From Hydrogenimonas sp. (lineage in GTDB: Bacteria > Campylobacterota > Campylobacteria > Campylobacterales > Hydrogenimonadaceae): 35,717 nucleotides of DNA. The first letter of the stretch is position 1, and each line of letters begins with the position of its first letter. Made by a program: the position numbers and the translations under genes. The stretch covers positions 1-35,717 of the forward strand of contig WFUN01000024.1 of NCBI GenBank assembly GCA_015484905.1, given 5' to 3'. The notes beneath the pieces were generated by a model that searched no databases, was not told where the DNA came from, and saw nothing but the letters and a program-made list of their open reading frames with translations. Below, one piece after another: positions 13,902 to 22,795 of the stretch.

Positions 13902-15298
13902 CGTATCTCCTCTATCAGATCTTCAGCTGTAGCACTGAAATCTGCGCCTTTGTAGTTTCTGGCACAAAGTGTCTGGGCCAAAGATCCGTTTATTGCAGCG
14001 TTAAGTGGTGTGTAGCCCTGTGCGAGCAATGAGGCGATTAGCCCACTGAGTATATCTCCGCTGCCGGCCTGCGAAAGAACCGGTGTGCCCAATGTATTGA
14101 CATATATTGTCCCTTCGCAAGCTATCAGGGTATTTGCTCCTTTGAGCACCAGAACACTTTTGGGATATGCTTCACTAAAGCGTCTTGCCCATCCGAAGCG
14201 GTCCTGCTGTATGGCGTAAACGTCTGCGTCTTCGTTTATCTCCAGGGTTTTAAGAAGTGCGGCAAACTCTTTTGGGTGAGGTGTTATCACACTTTTGGAA
14301 CATCTTTCAAGCAGCTCCTTGACCCATGGTGCGTAGCAGACATCAGCATCGAGGAGAACCGGTATATCGTTTTCGGTTATAGCTGACTTGATCATGATGG
14401 GGTCGTATTCGATACCGAGTCCCATACCTATCGCTACAGCGGTAGTATTTTGTGGGAGGTTTTTCGATTGCATAATCGAGAAGGGTCTGTTTGGTATATC
14501 ATGGTCGCCTATCAGTGTTACCAGACCGGTACCAAATCGGAGTGCCGCGGATCCGCACAAAACGGCAGCCCCGCTCTTTTCTCCCGCTACGATACAGAGG
14601 TGTCCGAAATTGCCTTTGTGGGTGGCCGGGTTGTTTCGCAAAGGGGGGTTGAAATCTTCCTTTTCAACCATAAATGTACGGGTATGATGTTCGTAAAACT
14701 CTCTTCCCACTCCAAGGTTCACTACTTCGATATCTCCTGTAAACTGTTTGGCGTAGTCACTCAAAAGCGCTTTTTTCAATGCTCCCATGGTTACAGTCAA
14801 GTCGGCTTTGAAGGCTATGGGGTTTGGGTTTCCGTTTCTGTCCAGACCACTTGGAATATCGCAGGCCAGTTTAAAGCCTCCCAAATCGTTCAGCGAGTTA
14901 ATAATCTCCATTCCTTTTATGTCGAGAGCTTTTGAAAAACCGGCACCGAAAAGTGCATCTACCACAACATCTGCGCAGCCTGGAAGGGAGCTTATGGCAT
15001 CCAGTCCGAGTTGCCGGGCTCTTTCAAGTTGCAGTTTTGCCATCGGAGACTTGGCACCATAAGGAAGATAAAGATAGATATTGTAATCTCCCTGCAGCAG
15101 CCTTGCAAGAGTGATACCGTCGGCACCGTTGTTGCCAGGTCCCGCTACTATGAGGACTTTGGAGTTTGCGGCCGCTATACTCTTTACCGCCTTTTCGAGC
15201 CCAAGTGCAGCATGCTCCATCAAAATATCTTCTGTCAGGTTGAATTTTTCATAACAGCGCTTATCAAGTTCGTAACAATCATCAAAAATTTTTTGCAT
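13886..15298 (-). CDS. nnrD: Bifunctional NAD(P)H-hydrate epimerase / ADP-dependent dehydratase
   Basis: The 470-residue metabolite-repair enzyme repairs hydrated NAD(P)H. The N-terminal NnrE (YjeF_N) epimerase domain spans about residues 1-205 with GPGNNGADGITLARLL. The C-terminal NnrD dehydratase domain (about 215-470) has the ribokinase-like motifs TPHPKEFAALL and GSGDILSGLIASLLAQG. Together they restore NAD(P)H damaged by heat or GAPDH. The fused form is common in bacteria. It is the first gene of the nnrD-purN operon and diverges from rpsU. Confidence 0.95.
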   Translation of the reverse strand: MQKIFDDCYELDKRCYEKFNLTEDILMEHAALGLEKAVKSIAAANSKVLIVAGPGNNGADGITLARLLQGDYNIYLYLPYGAKSPMAKLQLERARQLGLDAISSLPGCADVVVDALFGAGFSKALDIKGMEIINSLNDLGGFKLACDIPSGLDRNGNPNPIAFKADLTVTMGALKKALLSDYAKQFTGDIEVVNLGVGREFYEHHTRTFMVEKEDFNPPLRNNPATHKGNFGHLCIVAGEKSGAAVLCGSAALRFGTGLVTLIGDHDIPNRPFSIMQSKNLPQNTTAVAIGMGLGIEYDPIMIKSAITENDIPVLLDADVCYAPWVKELLERCSKSVITPHPKEFAALLKTLEINEDADVYAIQQDRFGWARRFSEAYPKSVLVLKGANTLIACEGTIYVNTLGTPVLSQAGSGDILSGLIASLLAQGYTPLNAAINGSLAQTLCARNYKGADFSATAEDLIEEIRWLKV

Positions 15299-15342
15299 TT
15301 TAATTTCCCGATACTGGTTTGGAGTTTTGCTTTTGGCACGAT

Positions 15343-15369
15343 ACCATGAAACTGTAAAAAAGTCATGGT
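15343..15369. repeat. Inverted repeat between nnrD and rpsU
   Basis: ACCATGA (15343-15349) and TCATGGT (15363-15369) are a perfect 7-base inverted repeat with a 13-base spacer, lying between two divergent genes just left of the rpsU promoter. It could be an operator; no known regulator site is matched. Confidence 0.35.
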
Positions 15370-15391
15370 TGTTAAAATAATACCGAAACTA

Positions 15392-15400
15392 TGCTATAAT
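15392..15400 (+). promoter_or_regulatory. Extended -10 promoter of rpsU
   Basis: TGCTATAAT (TGnTATAAT) with an exact TATAAT at 15395-15400 is present. The -35 region is weak (GTTAAA at 15371-15376, 18-base spacer). Transcription would start near 15407, giving a leader of about 30 bases. Confidence 0.72.
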
Positions 15401-15421
15401 TTCGGACTAAATCAAAACCGG

Positions 15422-15432
15422 AAGGAGGTGAT
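15422..15432 (+). promoter_or_regulatory. Full-length Shine-Dalgarno sequence of rpsU
   Basis: AAGGAGGTGAT is the complete 11-base complement of the conserved 3' end of 16S rRNA (ATCACCTCCTT), and lies six bases before the rpsU ATG at 15439. Most other genes here carry only four to seven matching bases. Confidence 0.85.
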
Positions 15433-15438
15433 GTCAGT

Positions 15439-15651
15439 ATGCCTGGCATCGTCGTACGTGAAAACGAATCTTTTGATGAAGCATATCGCCGATTCAAAAA
15501 GCAGGTCGACCGCAATCTGGTCGTTACCGAAGCTCGTGCAAGACGCTTTTATGAGCCTATGACAGAAAAGCGCAAAAAACAGAAGATTGCAGCAAGAAAA
15601 AAATTGCTCAAGCGTCTGTTTATGCTGCGAAGATACGAATCGCGGCTTTAA
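15439..15651 (+). CDS. rpsU: 30S ribosomal protein bS21
   Basis: The 70-residue basic protein matches S21: [20 protein letters not shown] at the start, then the Arg/Lys-rich helices [11 protein letters not shown]-like and KKLLKR. S21 sits on the 30S platform next to the anti-Shine-Dalgarno strand of 16S rRNA and aids initiation. It is monocistronic, with its own extended -10 promoter and a strong terminator. An upstream in-frame start would fall inside the promoter and is not used. Confidence 0.97.
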   Translation: MPGIVVRENESFDEAYRRFKKQVDRNLVVTEARARRFYEPMTEKRKKQKIAARKKLLKRLFMLRRYESRL

Positions 15652-15654
15652 GCC

Positions 15655-15682
15655 AAAAAGCCCTTTGCAGGGCTTTTTGAAA
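15655..15682 (+). terminator. Intrinsic terminator of rpsU (possibly bidirectional)
   Basis: AAAAAGCCCT (15655-15664) pairs perfectly with AGGGCTTTTT (15669-15678) over a TTGC loop, giving a GC core with A on one side and T on the other. It can therefore end both rpsU and the convergent small gene at 15685-15885. Confidence 0.92.
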
Positions 15683-15684
15683 AC

Positions 15685-15885
15685 TCAATGGTTTTTCGAA
15701 TCTCCGTTTTCGCAGGTATTCATCCCCAAATAGCTGTATAAAGGGCACCAGCCAGTAACACCGGTTACCAGTGGTATTATCCCTGCCCAGCCCACTGTAT
15801 TTCCTGTAATCATTGCAAATCCTATAAGTATCACTCCCGCCACTATACGACTCATTCTGTCCTGACTTCCCATCTGACATGCCAT
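15685..15885 (-). CDS. DUF2892 (YgaP-type) small membrane protein
   Basis: A 66-residue protein with two hydrophobic segments (about 11-28 and 30-48). The ending of the domain, PLVTGVTGWCPLYSYLGMNTC, is the typical DUF2892 pattern (G-x-CP-x-Y-x-x-x-G). A longer in-frame reading to 16110 exists, but AAAGGA lies seven bases before the ATG at 15885 and the domain starts there, so the short form is used. The biochemical role of free-standing DUF2892 proteins is not known. Confidence 0.88.
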   Translation of the reverse strand: MACQMGSQDRMSRIVAGVILIGFAMITGNTVGWAGIIPLVTGVTGWCPLYSYLGMNTCENGDSKNH

Positions 15886-16045
15886 ATTGTATCCTTTGAA
15901 ACTCTTCTGTTTGTGGATAAATATATTACCAGAAAACCTCTTTCGTACAAAATTTTCGGAGAGCGCCGTTTTGGGAATCAGAACCGACTTTTTGAAAGAG
16001 TCTACTGTATTATTGCGATCTTTTTGGTATGGTATAATGGAAGCT

Positions 16046-16408
16046 ATGAAAAAAACGTTCGCGACACTTTTTCTTTGTATACTGATGTATGTATCGGCCG
16101 ACGCCGCCAATGTACAATGCAGAATTGAGAATGAGAGAATTTATTGCACCTATTTTCTTGACCGCTCGGACAATCAGAACGGAAAAGATGTTGAGTTTTA
16201 CTGGATATCGCCAAACAGTCCAGATGATGACAGAATTAGACATTTTAGAATTCCGCCACAGCACGGTTCGGTATATGACTATCGTTTTCTTCCCGGAAGA
16301 GCCAAAGGGACATGGGAAGTCAAAGTAATCGATCTCGATTCAAATCAAACAGCCAGGACCACTTTCGATATAAACAGCACCGATGACTCCATGTTTGAAG
16401 AGGATTAA
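16046..16408 (+). CDS. Small secreted (periplasmic) protein of unknown function
   Basis: The 120-residue protein starts with a signal peptide (MKKTFATLFLCILMYVSADA, likely cut before or just after ANVQ). The mature part is about 100 residues, beta-rich, with a Cys pair (in VQCRIENERIYC) that could form a disulfide. An acidic tail (DDSMFEED) follows. I recognise no family; the last part (GTWEVKVIDLDSNQ) recalls small Ig-like periplasmic domains. An ATG at 16037 in the same frame is an alternative start. A TATAAT lies at 16033-16038, within that alternative start, which favours 16046. Confidence 0.78.
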   Translation: MKKTFATLFLCILMYVSADAANVQCRIENERIYCTYFLDRSDNQNGKDVEFYWISPNSPDDDRIRHFRIPPQHGSVYDYRFLPGRAKGTWEVKVIDLDSNQTARTTFDINSTDDSMFEED

Positions 16409-16421
16409 GTTCGATGCCGCT

Positions 16422-16445
16422 TCAAAATCTGATTTTGATTTTATA
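16422..16445 (+). terminator. Possible AT-rich terminator between convergent genes
   Basis: TCAAAAT and ATTTTGA form a 7-pair stem over a 3-base loop, followed by TTTTATA. The stem is AT-rich and therefore weak, but its position just before the end of rnhB and after the secreted-protein gene fits a terminator. Confidence 0.42.
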
Positions 16446-16446
16446 C

Positions 16447-17121
16447 TCAAAACAGGGTAGGCTCCCTTAGATATCTTATTTTGAAGCTTCTTCTGTGGAT
16501 GGGAGAATAACCGTTTTTTTCTATCGCCTCTATATGGGATCTGGTACCATAACCTTTGTTTTTTTCGAAGCCGTACAAAGGGTATTTCTCTCCCATTTTC
16601 ACCATAATCCTGTCTCTTGTGACTTTAGCCAAAATGCTTGCGGCGCTCACTTCCGGTATTTCAATGTCAGCTTTTATTTTACATTTAAGCTTTTTGATAC
16701 CAAATGTGGAATTACCATCGAAAATGTAACTATCCGCTTCCAAAGCAGAGATGATCTCTTTAAGGCCTCCTATCAAACAGGCACTGATTCCAGTTTTGTC
16801 TATTGCGGCGGCATCTATTGTTACGATATGGAAAGAGGCGTTGTCGGTGATGATTTCAAAAAGCTCTTCACGCTCTTTTTCCGTCAATCGCTTGGAGTCA
16901 TCGAGACCATCTATAATTTCCGGCAATACTACACCTGCCATAACCATAGGTCCAGCAAGAGGGCCTCGTCCCGCTTCGTCTATTCCGCACAATCGTTTCA
17001 TGTGCAGATTGTATCCATCCTGAACTGAAAAAAGAATATCCGCTCCATCGGACAGCTCTTTTTTCATGCAAAAATGAAGAGTTTGGCAATATAGTGCACA
17101 GGTTGAGCACTCTTGATCCAT
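16447..17121 (-). CDS. rnhB: Ribonuclease HII with N-terminal Cys-rich extension
   Basis: The RNase HII body begins at MKRLCGIDEAGRGPLAGPM (from residue 41). The acidic active site is D48 and E49, with a further Asp in YIFDGN and another in AKVTRD. The enzyme cuts RNA in RNA-DNA hybrids and removes single ribonucleotides from DNA. Here the frame extends 40 residues upstream of the usual start and includes C5, C8, C12 and C18 (CSTC-ALY-C). The ATG at 17121 lies two bases after the stop of the ATPase gene with AGGA six bases away, so it is the best-supported start; the conventional start at 17001 has a poor ribosome site. Either start is possible. Confidence 0.88.
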   Translation of the reverse strand: MDQECSTCALYCQTLHFCMKKELSDGADILFSVQDGYNLHMKRLCGIDEAGRGPLAGPMVMAGVVLPEIIDGLDDSKRLTEKEREELFEIITDNASFHIVTIDAAAIDKTGISACLIGGLKEIISALEADSYIFDGNSTFGIKKLKCKIKADIEIPEVSAASILAKVTRDRIMVKMGEKYPLYGFEKNKGYGTRSHIEAIEKNGYSPIHRRSFKIRYLREPTLF

Positions 17122-17123
17122 TT

Positions 17124-18197
17124 TTAGTCCTGTAGCATCCATTCATAAAAAGGGACCGCTTTTATATTTACTTTTTCAAACATATATTCAAACGAATTGA
17201 CTATGGTCAAAATGGTGATATCCATTATTTCGTATTTATCGATCTCATCGATGAGTCGTGGGATTTTTGCAGCGGAGCTCTGCTGGTCTGTAAACGGTGA
17301 AATAAGTATGGCTCGGTTTGTTGCAGGGTCGAAAAAGTCTATCTTGTCGGTGTAGACTATCTCATGGTATCTCTTGAGCAGTTTTGATGCCGCTATAGTG
17401 TAAAGTTGACCCATAAGAGATTTTTCAAAGTGCAACGAAGCCGGTATGGCGAAGTCGTAAAAAAGCACTCTTTTGGCAGCTTTGGGCTGATTTAATTTTG
17501 GTATCCACGATATGATACGCCGCTCTTCAAAACCCTTGAGCGTTTTGTAGATGCGGTCTTTCGAGATTTTGTGCTCTCTTTTTAGAATCTCATATAACTG
17601 ATGAGCGGTTACCGGTTTGCCCTGAAAATACGAGAGGTATTTGAACACCGTCAGATCGCCTGGAGTTGGAAGAATGGATCGTATGTTCTCATGCAGCCTG
17701 AGCGTAAGAATCGACTCGTGGACTCCGGTCATGTTGGGCAAAGAACCGGTACGCAGATAGTAGGAAAAAGAGTGTTCCGGATCTATATGGCGCTTCTCGA
17801 AAGCGATATACTCTTCAAAATCGAGCGTACCGACTTCAAGTAGCGGAAGCAGAGGATTTTTTCTGTATGGAGCTTCGCTTACCACTATTGTCTGTTTGCA
17901 TTTTGGCAAAGAAAAAGAGTTGTCGCAGTGGTCGATAACAACGGTTTCGATTTCGTTGGACTCAATAAAAGCGTCAATTTCCGAACTTTCGAGTTTCTTG
18001 TCGATACGCAGATCTCTCATATCGATATAAAGATGTCTTCTCTTCGGTATTTTGGAAAGATAATCCAGTACAAGCCATGTTTTGCCGGTTTTTGGAGCTC
18101 CATACAGGTTGAATGTATACGAAGGAATCTCCGTTTTTCGCTCGATGAATCCGACAGCTCTGGGTGTAGATTCGTAAAACGCTTCCAATAGCCTCAT
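17124..18197 (-). CDS. P-loop ATPase of the AAA_14/DUF4143-like type
   Basis: A 357-residue cytosolic protein. Walker A GAPKTGKT is at residues 33-40 and a Walker B-like strand TVVIDH is at 85-90, without the usual Glu after Asp. The N-terminal part resembles AAA_14 ATPases; the middle (about 195-260) looks like a winged helix (AHQLYEILKREHKISKDRIYKTLKGFEERRII), and the end is a possible nuclease-like or restriction-like fold region (FFDPATNRAILIS). Function is not known. Its stop is two bases before the rnhB start, giving translational coupling. Confidence 0.82.
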   Translation of the reverse strand: MRLLEAFYESTPRAVGFIERKTEIPSYTFNLYGAPKTGKTWLVLDYLSKIPKRRHLYIDMRDLRIDKKLESSEIDAFIESNEIETVVIDHCDNSFSLPKCKQTIVVSEAPYRKNPLLPLLEVGTLDFEEYIAFEKRHIDPEHSFSYYLRTGSLPNMTGVHESILTLRLHENIRSILPTPGDLTVFKYLSYFQGKPVTAHQLYEILKREHKISKDRIYKTLKGFEERRIISWIPKLNQPKAAKRVLFYDFAIPASLHFEKSLMGQLYTIAASKLLKRYHEIVYTDKIDFFDPATNRAILISPFTDQQSSAAKIPRLIDEIDKYEIMDITILTIVNSFEYMFEKVNIKAVPFYEWMLQD

Positions 18198-18307
18198 AAA
18201 AACTTCCTGTCCGGTCGTCGGGACCGTTTTTCTCTGTTTTGCTTACATATTTCCTTGAAAGAAGGAAACAAAATTTAAAAAGTATATCATAAAACCCCCG
18301 TAAAACC

Positions 18308-18336
18308 TTGAATTAACGAAAACTTTTGAGTATAAT
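18308..18336 (+). promoter_or_regulatory. Sigma70 promoter of the ribosomal superoperon
   Basis: TTGAAT (18308-18313) and an exact TATAAT (18331-18336) are separated by 17 bases. The expected start near 18343 gives a leader of about 60 bases containing a 6-pair stem (TGTTGG 18352-18357 with CCAACA 18376-18381). No L4-type leader is recognisable. Confidence 0.85.
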
Positions 18337-18403
18337 CTTGGCTCCAAAAAGTGTTGGCATAATGTAAAATAGATACCAACAAGTTCTTTTAAGGGAAAAC
18401 CTA

Positions 18404-18721
18404 ATGGAAAAAATTCGACTAAAACTCAAAGCGTACGATCATCGTGTGCTTGATCGGTCAGTTGCTGCAATTGTTGAAGCAGTCAAAAGAACGGGTGCGG
18501 AGATACGCGGCCCAATTCCAATGCCTACAAAGATCCGACGCTACACGGTGCTCAGATCGCCTCATATCAATAAAGATTCTCGCGAACAGTTTGAAATCAG
18601 AATGCATGGACGGATGATAGATATCGTCTCTGCGACTCCTGATACGATCGATTCGCTGATGAAATTGGATCTTGCACCTGAAGTAGACGTCGAAGTGCGA
18701 TCTATGGGTAATAAGGGGTAA
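18404..18721 (+). CDS. rpsJ: 30S ribosomal protein uS10
   Basis: The 105-residue protein has the S10 pattern from [20 protein letters not shown] through [19 protein letters not shown] to [10 protein letters not shown]. It is part of the 30S head and, as NusE, of antitermination complexes. It is the first gene of the superoperon, with its promoter about 70 bases upstream; rplC follows after three bases. Confidence 0.98.
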   Translation: MEKIRLKLKAYDHRVLDRSVAAIVEAVKRTGAEIRGPIPMPTKIRRYTVLRSPHINKDSREQFEIRMHGRMIDIVSATPDTIDSLMKLDLAPEVDVEVRSMGNKG

Positions 18722-18724
18722 CGC

Positions 18725-19303
18725 ATGGAATTCATCGTAGAGAAAATCGGTATGAGCCGAACAATCAGTGTGCCAAGCGTAGCAGTGACGCTTCTGAAGG
18801 TGCAGGATGTAAAAGTCTGCGAGATTGCACCGGATGGTCGCGCTATTGTAGCTTATGCAAGCGGAAAGAAACGTAACAAAGCGACAGAAGGCCAGCAGAA
18901 AAAGTATGGCCTTAGTCCGGAATTCAACCGTTTTGCGACACTTCGGGTTGCTAACAAAGAAGCGGGAGATCTGGATCTTGCTCCGCTCACAGAAGCGAAA
19001 AAGGTCAAAACGACGTTCAAGACAAAAGGACGCGGATTTTCCGGAGTCATGAAAAGATGGAATTTTGCAGGTGGCCCCAAGAGCCACGGTTCACGTTTTC
19101 ACAGAGCCCCGGGTTCTATAGGAAATTGTGAATGGCCAGGTCGTGTGCAGCCCGGACAGAAGATGCCCGGACAGTATGGCAACACAAAAGTAACAGTCAA
19201 AAATGAGATCGTATCGTTTGATCCAGAGAAGAGGATTCTTGTGGTAAAAGGTGCCGTTCCCGGACCTAATGGAGCGATGGGTCGAGTAAGGATTTTCAAA
19301 TGA
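18725..19303 (+). CDS. rplC: 50S ribosomal protein uL3
   Basis: A 192-residue protein with L3 signatures [30 protein letters not shown] and [12 protein letters not shown]3 is an early 23S rRNA binder near the peptidyl-transferase centre. The stop overlaps the rplD start (ATGA), so translation is coupled. Confidence 0.98.
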   Translation: MEFIVEKIGMSRTISVPSVAVTLLKVQDVKVCEIAPDGRAIVAYASGKKRNKATEGQQKKYGLSPEFNRFATLRVANKEAGDLDLAPLTEAKKVKTTFKTKGRGFSGVMKRWNFAGGPKSHGSRFHRAPGSIGNCEWPGRVQPGQKMPGQYGNTKVTVKNEIVSFDPEKRILVVKGAVPGPNGAMGRVRIFK

Positions 19304-19917
19304 GTAAGGCAGCAGTTGTTTTAAACGAAAATTTGGAGCGTACGGGAGAAGCGGAAGTTCCTGCAGATTTTTTTGAAGCGAATCCGCATAATCTGTACCT
19401 GTATATCAAGTCATATCAGGCGGCACTGCGTTCAAATACCGCACACTCCAAAAACCGTTCGGCGGTTAGCGGCGGAGGCAAAAAGCCCTGGTCCCAAAAA
19501 GGCCGTGGCGGTGCGCGTGCAGGCTCTATTCGTTCTCCTCTGTTTGTAGGTGGCGGTGTTGCTTTCGGACCGAGGGCAAACCGCAACTATACTCAGAAGG
19601 TGAACAAGAAACAGAAGCGCCTTGCACTTATGCATGCACTTGCGGAAAAAGCTGCCAACGGCAAACTCTATATTGTTGATGCAATAGAGGTTAGAAGCGG
19701 AAAGACTAAAGATGCCGCAGGCTTGATGAGCAAACTCGGCGAGCGTGATGCTCTTTGGGTCAAGTCGCTGATCGACGACAAAACCTATTTGGCATTTAGA
19801 AATCTTCCAAACTGTTATTTGATAGAAGAGAATGAACTCAACGGCTATCTGGCAGCGGCGTACAACGCGGTTGTAATTGAAAAAGCGGTTTGGGAAAATC
19901 TGACGAAAAAGGGCTAA
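19300..19917 (+). CDS. rplD: 50S ribosomal protein uL4
   Basis: This 205-residue L4 has the exit-tunnel loop region [20 protein letters not shown] followed by [14 protein letters not shown]. The loop reads KGRGGARAG where many bacteria have KGTGRARAG, a small variation. L4 can repress the S10 operon in Escherichia coli; no matching leader is evident here. Confidence 0.97.
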   Translation: MSKAAVVLNENLERTGEAEVPADFFEANPHNLYLYIKSYQAALRSNTAHSKNRSAVSGGGKKPWSQKGRGGARAGSIRSPLFVGGGVAFGPRANRNYTQKVNKKQKRLALMHALAEKAANGKLYIVDAIEVRSGKTKDAAGLMSKLGERDALWVKSLIDDKTYLAFRNLPNCYLIEENELNGYLAAAYNAVVIEKAVWENLTKKG

Positions 19918-19918
19918 G

Positions 19919-20200
19919 ATGGCAGATATTACAGACATCAAATCGATACTCTATACGGAAAAGACTCTCGGTCTTCAGGAAGATGGGGTAATCGTGGTTC
20001 AGACATCTCCAAAAGTTACCAAGAATCAGCTCAAAGCGATTTTTAAAGAGTATTTCGGCGTAAATCCCGTTAAGGTCAACTCGCTTCGCCAGACCGGAAA
20101 AGTAAAGCGTTTTCGTGGAAAAGAGGGCAAGCGTGCAGATTTCAAAAAATTTTTCGTTAAGTTGCCCGAGGGCGCAAATATCGAAAGCCTGAGCGTATAA
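19919..20200 (+). CDS. rplW: 50S ribosomal protein uL23
   Basis: A 93-residue protein with the L23 pattern [12 protein letters not shown], the central [12 protein letters not shown] and the basic [13 protein letters not shown] stretch. L23 surrounds the exit tunnel and docks SRP and trigger factor. It starts one base after the rplD stop codon. Confidence 0.97.
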   Translation: MADITDIKSILYTEKTLGLQEDGVIVVQTSPKVTKNQLKAIFKEYFGVNPVKVNSLRQTGKVKRFRGKEGKRADFKKFFVKLPEGANIESLSV

Positions 20201-20210
20201 GGAAAAGAAG

Positions 20211-21041
20211 ATGGCAATTAAAACTTATAAACCGTATACTCCCAGCCGCCGCTATATGAGCGGAGTCGACAATGGAGATATCACATCCAGGCCAACCGTT
20301 CGCAAGCTTCTTAAAAAGCTTCCGGCCAAGGCTGGACGCAACAATCGTGGTCGTATAACATCCCGTCACAAAGAGGCGGGAGCGAAAAAACTATACCGTA
20401 TCATCGATTTCAAGCGCAACAAGTTTGGTATAGAAGGGACAATATCTACTATAGAGTATGATCCATACAGAAACTGTCGCATCTGTCTTGTCACTTATGC
20501 TGACGGAGAGAAGCGCTATATCATTCAGCCGAGCGGACTGAAGGTGGGTGACAAAGTTCAGGCGGCGGAAGCCGGTCTTGATATAAAACCGGGCAATGCT
20601 ATGAAACTCAAAAACATTCCTGTAGGTACGCTGGTACACAATATAGAAATGAAGCCCGGAAAGGGTGGACAGATTGTAAGAAGTGCCGGTGGATACGCAC
20701 AGATTATGGGACGAGAAGGCAAATATGTGATTGTAAGACTTCCCAGCTCCGAGATGAGAAAAGTTCTCGGTGAGTGCATGGCCACTGTCGGAACTGTCGG
20801 AAACGAAGAGTTTTCCAACATTGTCATCGGCAAGGCGGGAAGAAGCAGACATCTTGGCATACGCCCCCAGACACGTGGTTCGGCCATGAACCCGGTTGAT
20901 CACCCGCATGGTGGTGGTGAAGGCAAGACCAACTCGGGACGTCATCCTGTAACACCTTGGGGCATGCCCACAAAAGGCTTCAAAACTCGTCGTAAAAAAG
21001 CCAGTGACAAACTGATCATTTCGCGACGCAAAAAGAAATAA
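20211..21041 (+). CDS. rplB: 50S ribosomal protein uL2
   Basis: A 276-residue protein of normal L2 length, starting [16 protein letters not shown]. It contains [18 protein letters not shown] and the conserved catalytic-centre segment [18 protein letters not shown] with the invariant His. L2 supports subunit joining and peptidyl transfer. Confidence 0.98.
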   Translation: MAIKTYKPYTPSRRYMSGVDNGDITSRPTVRKLLKKLPAKAGRNNRGRITSRHKEAGAKKLYRIIDFKRNKFGIEGTISTIEYDPYRNCRICLVTYADGEKRYIIQPSGLKVGDKVQAAEAGLDIKPGNAMKLKNIPVGTLVHNIEMKPGKGGQIVRSAGGYAQIMGREGKYVIVRLPSSEMRKVLGECMATVGTVGNEEFSNIVIGKAGRSRHLGIRPQTRGSAMNPVDHPHGGGEGKTNSGRHPVTPWGMPTKGFKTRRKKASDKLIISRRKKK

Positions 21042-21052
21042 GAGGGTAAAAA

Positions 21053-21334
21053 ATGGCAAGATCGATTAAAAAGGGTCCTTTCATAGATGAGCATCTGATG
21101 AAAAAAGTGCTTAAAGCGAAAGAGACCGGAGATACCAAACCTATAAAGACCTGGTCACGCCGAAGTACCATCTTTCCGGAGATGATCGGACTGACCATAA
21201 ATGTCCATAACGGACGACAGTTTGTTCCTGTGTATATTACGGAGAACCATGTTGGATACAAACTCGGCGAGTTTGCTCCGACACGTACATTCAGAGGCCA
21301 CAAGGGCTCTGTTCAAAAAAAGATCGGGAAGTAA
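21053..21334 (+). CDS. rpsS: 30S ribosomal protein uS19
   Basis: A 93-residue protein starting [19 protein letters not shown], with [18 protein letters not shown] and [13 protein letters not shown]-like [16 protein letters not shown], all typical of S19 in the 30S head with S13. It starts eleven bases after rplB. Confidence 0.98.
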   Translation: MARSIKKGPFIDEHLMKKVLKAKETGDTKPIKTWSRRSTIFPEMIGLTINVHNGRQFVPVYITENHVGYKLGEFAPTRTFRGHKGSVQKKIGK

Positions 21335-21344
21335 GGGGTAGATG

Positions 21345-21671
21345 ATGAGTAGAGCAACACTTAAGTTCATCCGCCTCAGTCCGACAAAAGCGCGGCTTAT
21401 TGCACGTGAGGTACAGGGAATGAATGCCGAACTTGCACTGGCGAGTCTCGAGTTTATGCCCAATAAAGCGGCGAAAGTCATCTCCAAAGTGATCGCATCG
21501 GCGGTTGCAAATGGCGGATATGAGCCGGAAGAGGTAGTAATCTCTTCATGCCGCATTGACAAAGGGCCGGTCCTGAAACGATGGAAGCCGCGTGCGCGTG
21601 GTCGTGCATCACGAATAATGAAACCAACATCTCATGTGATTGTCGAAGTCACGGAAGCGAAGGATAAGTAA
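21345..21671 (+). CDS. rplV: 50S ribosomal protein uL22
   Basis: A 108-residue protein, [20 protein letters not shown] onward, with the tunnel hairpin [14 protein letters not shown]. Two tandem ATGs occur (21342, 21345); AGGGG six bases upstream and the family start favour the second. The stop shares a base with the rpsC ATG (TAATG). Confidence 0.97.
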   Translation: MSRATLKFIRLSPTKARLIAREVQGMNAELALASLEFMPNKAAKVISKVIASAVANGGYEPEEVVISSCRIDKGPVLKRWKPRARGRASRIMKPTSHVIVEVTEAKDK

Positions 21672-22366
21672 TGGGTCAGAAAGTCAATCCGATTGGTTTG
21701 CGCCTTGGAATCAACAGAAACTGGTCGTCGCGCTGGTATCCGAACTGGCAGCGAGTTCCTGCGTTTGTTGCAGAAGATGACAAAATAAGAAAGTTTCTCA
21801 AAAAAGAGCTCTATTACGCAGGAATTGCGGATATTATCATTGAGCGTACCGCAAAACGCCTGCGTGTAACCATAGTTGCTGCACGCCCCGGTATAATCAT
21901 CGGTAAAAAAGGTGCAGATATCGAGAAACTGAAAGATCGTCTGCAAAAGATGGTTCAAAAACCGGTTGCTCTGAATATTCGTGAAGAGAAACGACCGCAG
22001 GCTTCGGCCCAGCTTGCAGCGGAAAATATTGCTACGCAGCTCGAACGACGTGTGGCTTTCCGCCGTGCGATGAAAAAAGTTATCCAGGCTGCGCAGAAAG
22101 CAGGCGCAAAAGGGATCAAGGTTCAGGTTGCAGGACGTCTTGGCGGAGCAGAAATGGCACGAACAGAGTGGTATCTGGAAGGGCGGGTGCCTCTTCATAC
22201 GCTTCGCGCAAAAATAGATTATGGCTTTGCAAGCGCATATACCACATATGGAATTATCGGGGTAAAAGTGTGGATCTTCAAAGGTGAGGTTCTTCAAAAA
22301 GGAATCCAGCCGGAGCCAGCAGAAGAGAAGCGCAGCCGCCGAGCTCCGAGACGTGGAAGGAGTTAA
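21671..22366 (+). CDS. rpsC: 30S ribosomal protein uS3
   Basis: The 231-residue protein has [20 protein letters not shown], the KH-domain loop [16 protein letters not shown] and the C-terminal domain ending in a basic tail ([10 protein letters not shown]). S3 forms part of the mRNA entry site. The start overlaps the rplV stop by one base. Confidence 0.98.
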   Translation: MGQKVNPIGLRLGINRNWSSRWYPNWQRVPAFVAEDDKIRKFLKKELYYAGIADIIIERTAKRLRVTIVAARPGIIIGKKGADIEKLKDRLQKMVQKPVALNIREEKRPQASAQLAAENIATQLERRVAFRRAMKKVIQAAQKAGAKGIKVQVAGRLGGAEMARTEWYLEGRVPLHTLRAKIDYGFASAYTTYGIIGVKVWIFKGEVLQKGIQPEPAEEKRSRRAPRRGRS

Positions 22367-22369
22367 GTT

Positions 22370-22795
22370 ATGTTGATGCCTAAAAGAACGAAATACAGAA
22401 AGCAGCAAAAGGGTAGAAATCGCGGAAAATCTTACCGCGGCTGTCAGCTTGCATTTGGAGATATCGGTATAAAAGCGACCGAAGCGGGCCGAATAGACAG
22501 TCGACAGATTGAAGCGGCTCGTGTCGCCATGACTCGTCACGTCAAGCGAACGGGTAAGGTATGGATTAGAGTGTTTCCGGACAAACCTCTTACGGCAAAA
22601 CCTCTCGAGACGAGAATGGGTAAGGGTAAAGGTTCGGTAGATAAATGGGTTATGAATATCAAGCCGGGCCGCATAATATATGAAATGGCCGGTGTAGAAG
22701 AGAAGCTTGCACGTGAAGCTTTGACACTGGCGATGCACAAACTCCCTTTCAAAACAAAAATTGTAACTCAAGAGGCCAGCAATGAAATATACTGA
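22370..22795 (+). CDS. rplP: 50S ribosomal protein uL16
   Basis: A 141-residue protein starting [20 protein letters not shown], the form of the start common in Campylobacterota, with [20 protein letters not shown] and [12 protein letters not shown]. The ATG at 22370 is kept because the MLMPKRTK start is conserved. The stop overlaps rpmC by 14 bases. Confidence 0.97.
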   Translation: MLMPKRTKYRKQQKGRNRGKSYRGCQLAFGDIGIKATEAGRIDSRQIEAARVAMTRHVKRTGKVWIRVFPDKPLTAKPLETRMGKGKGSVDKWVMNIKPGRIIYEMAGVEEKLAREALTLAMHKLPFKTKIVTQEASNEIY

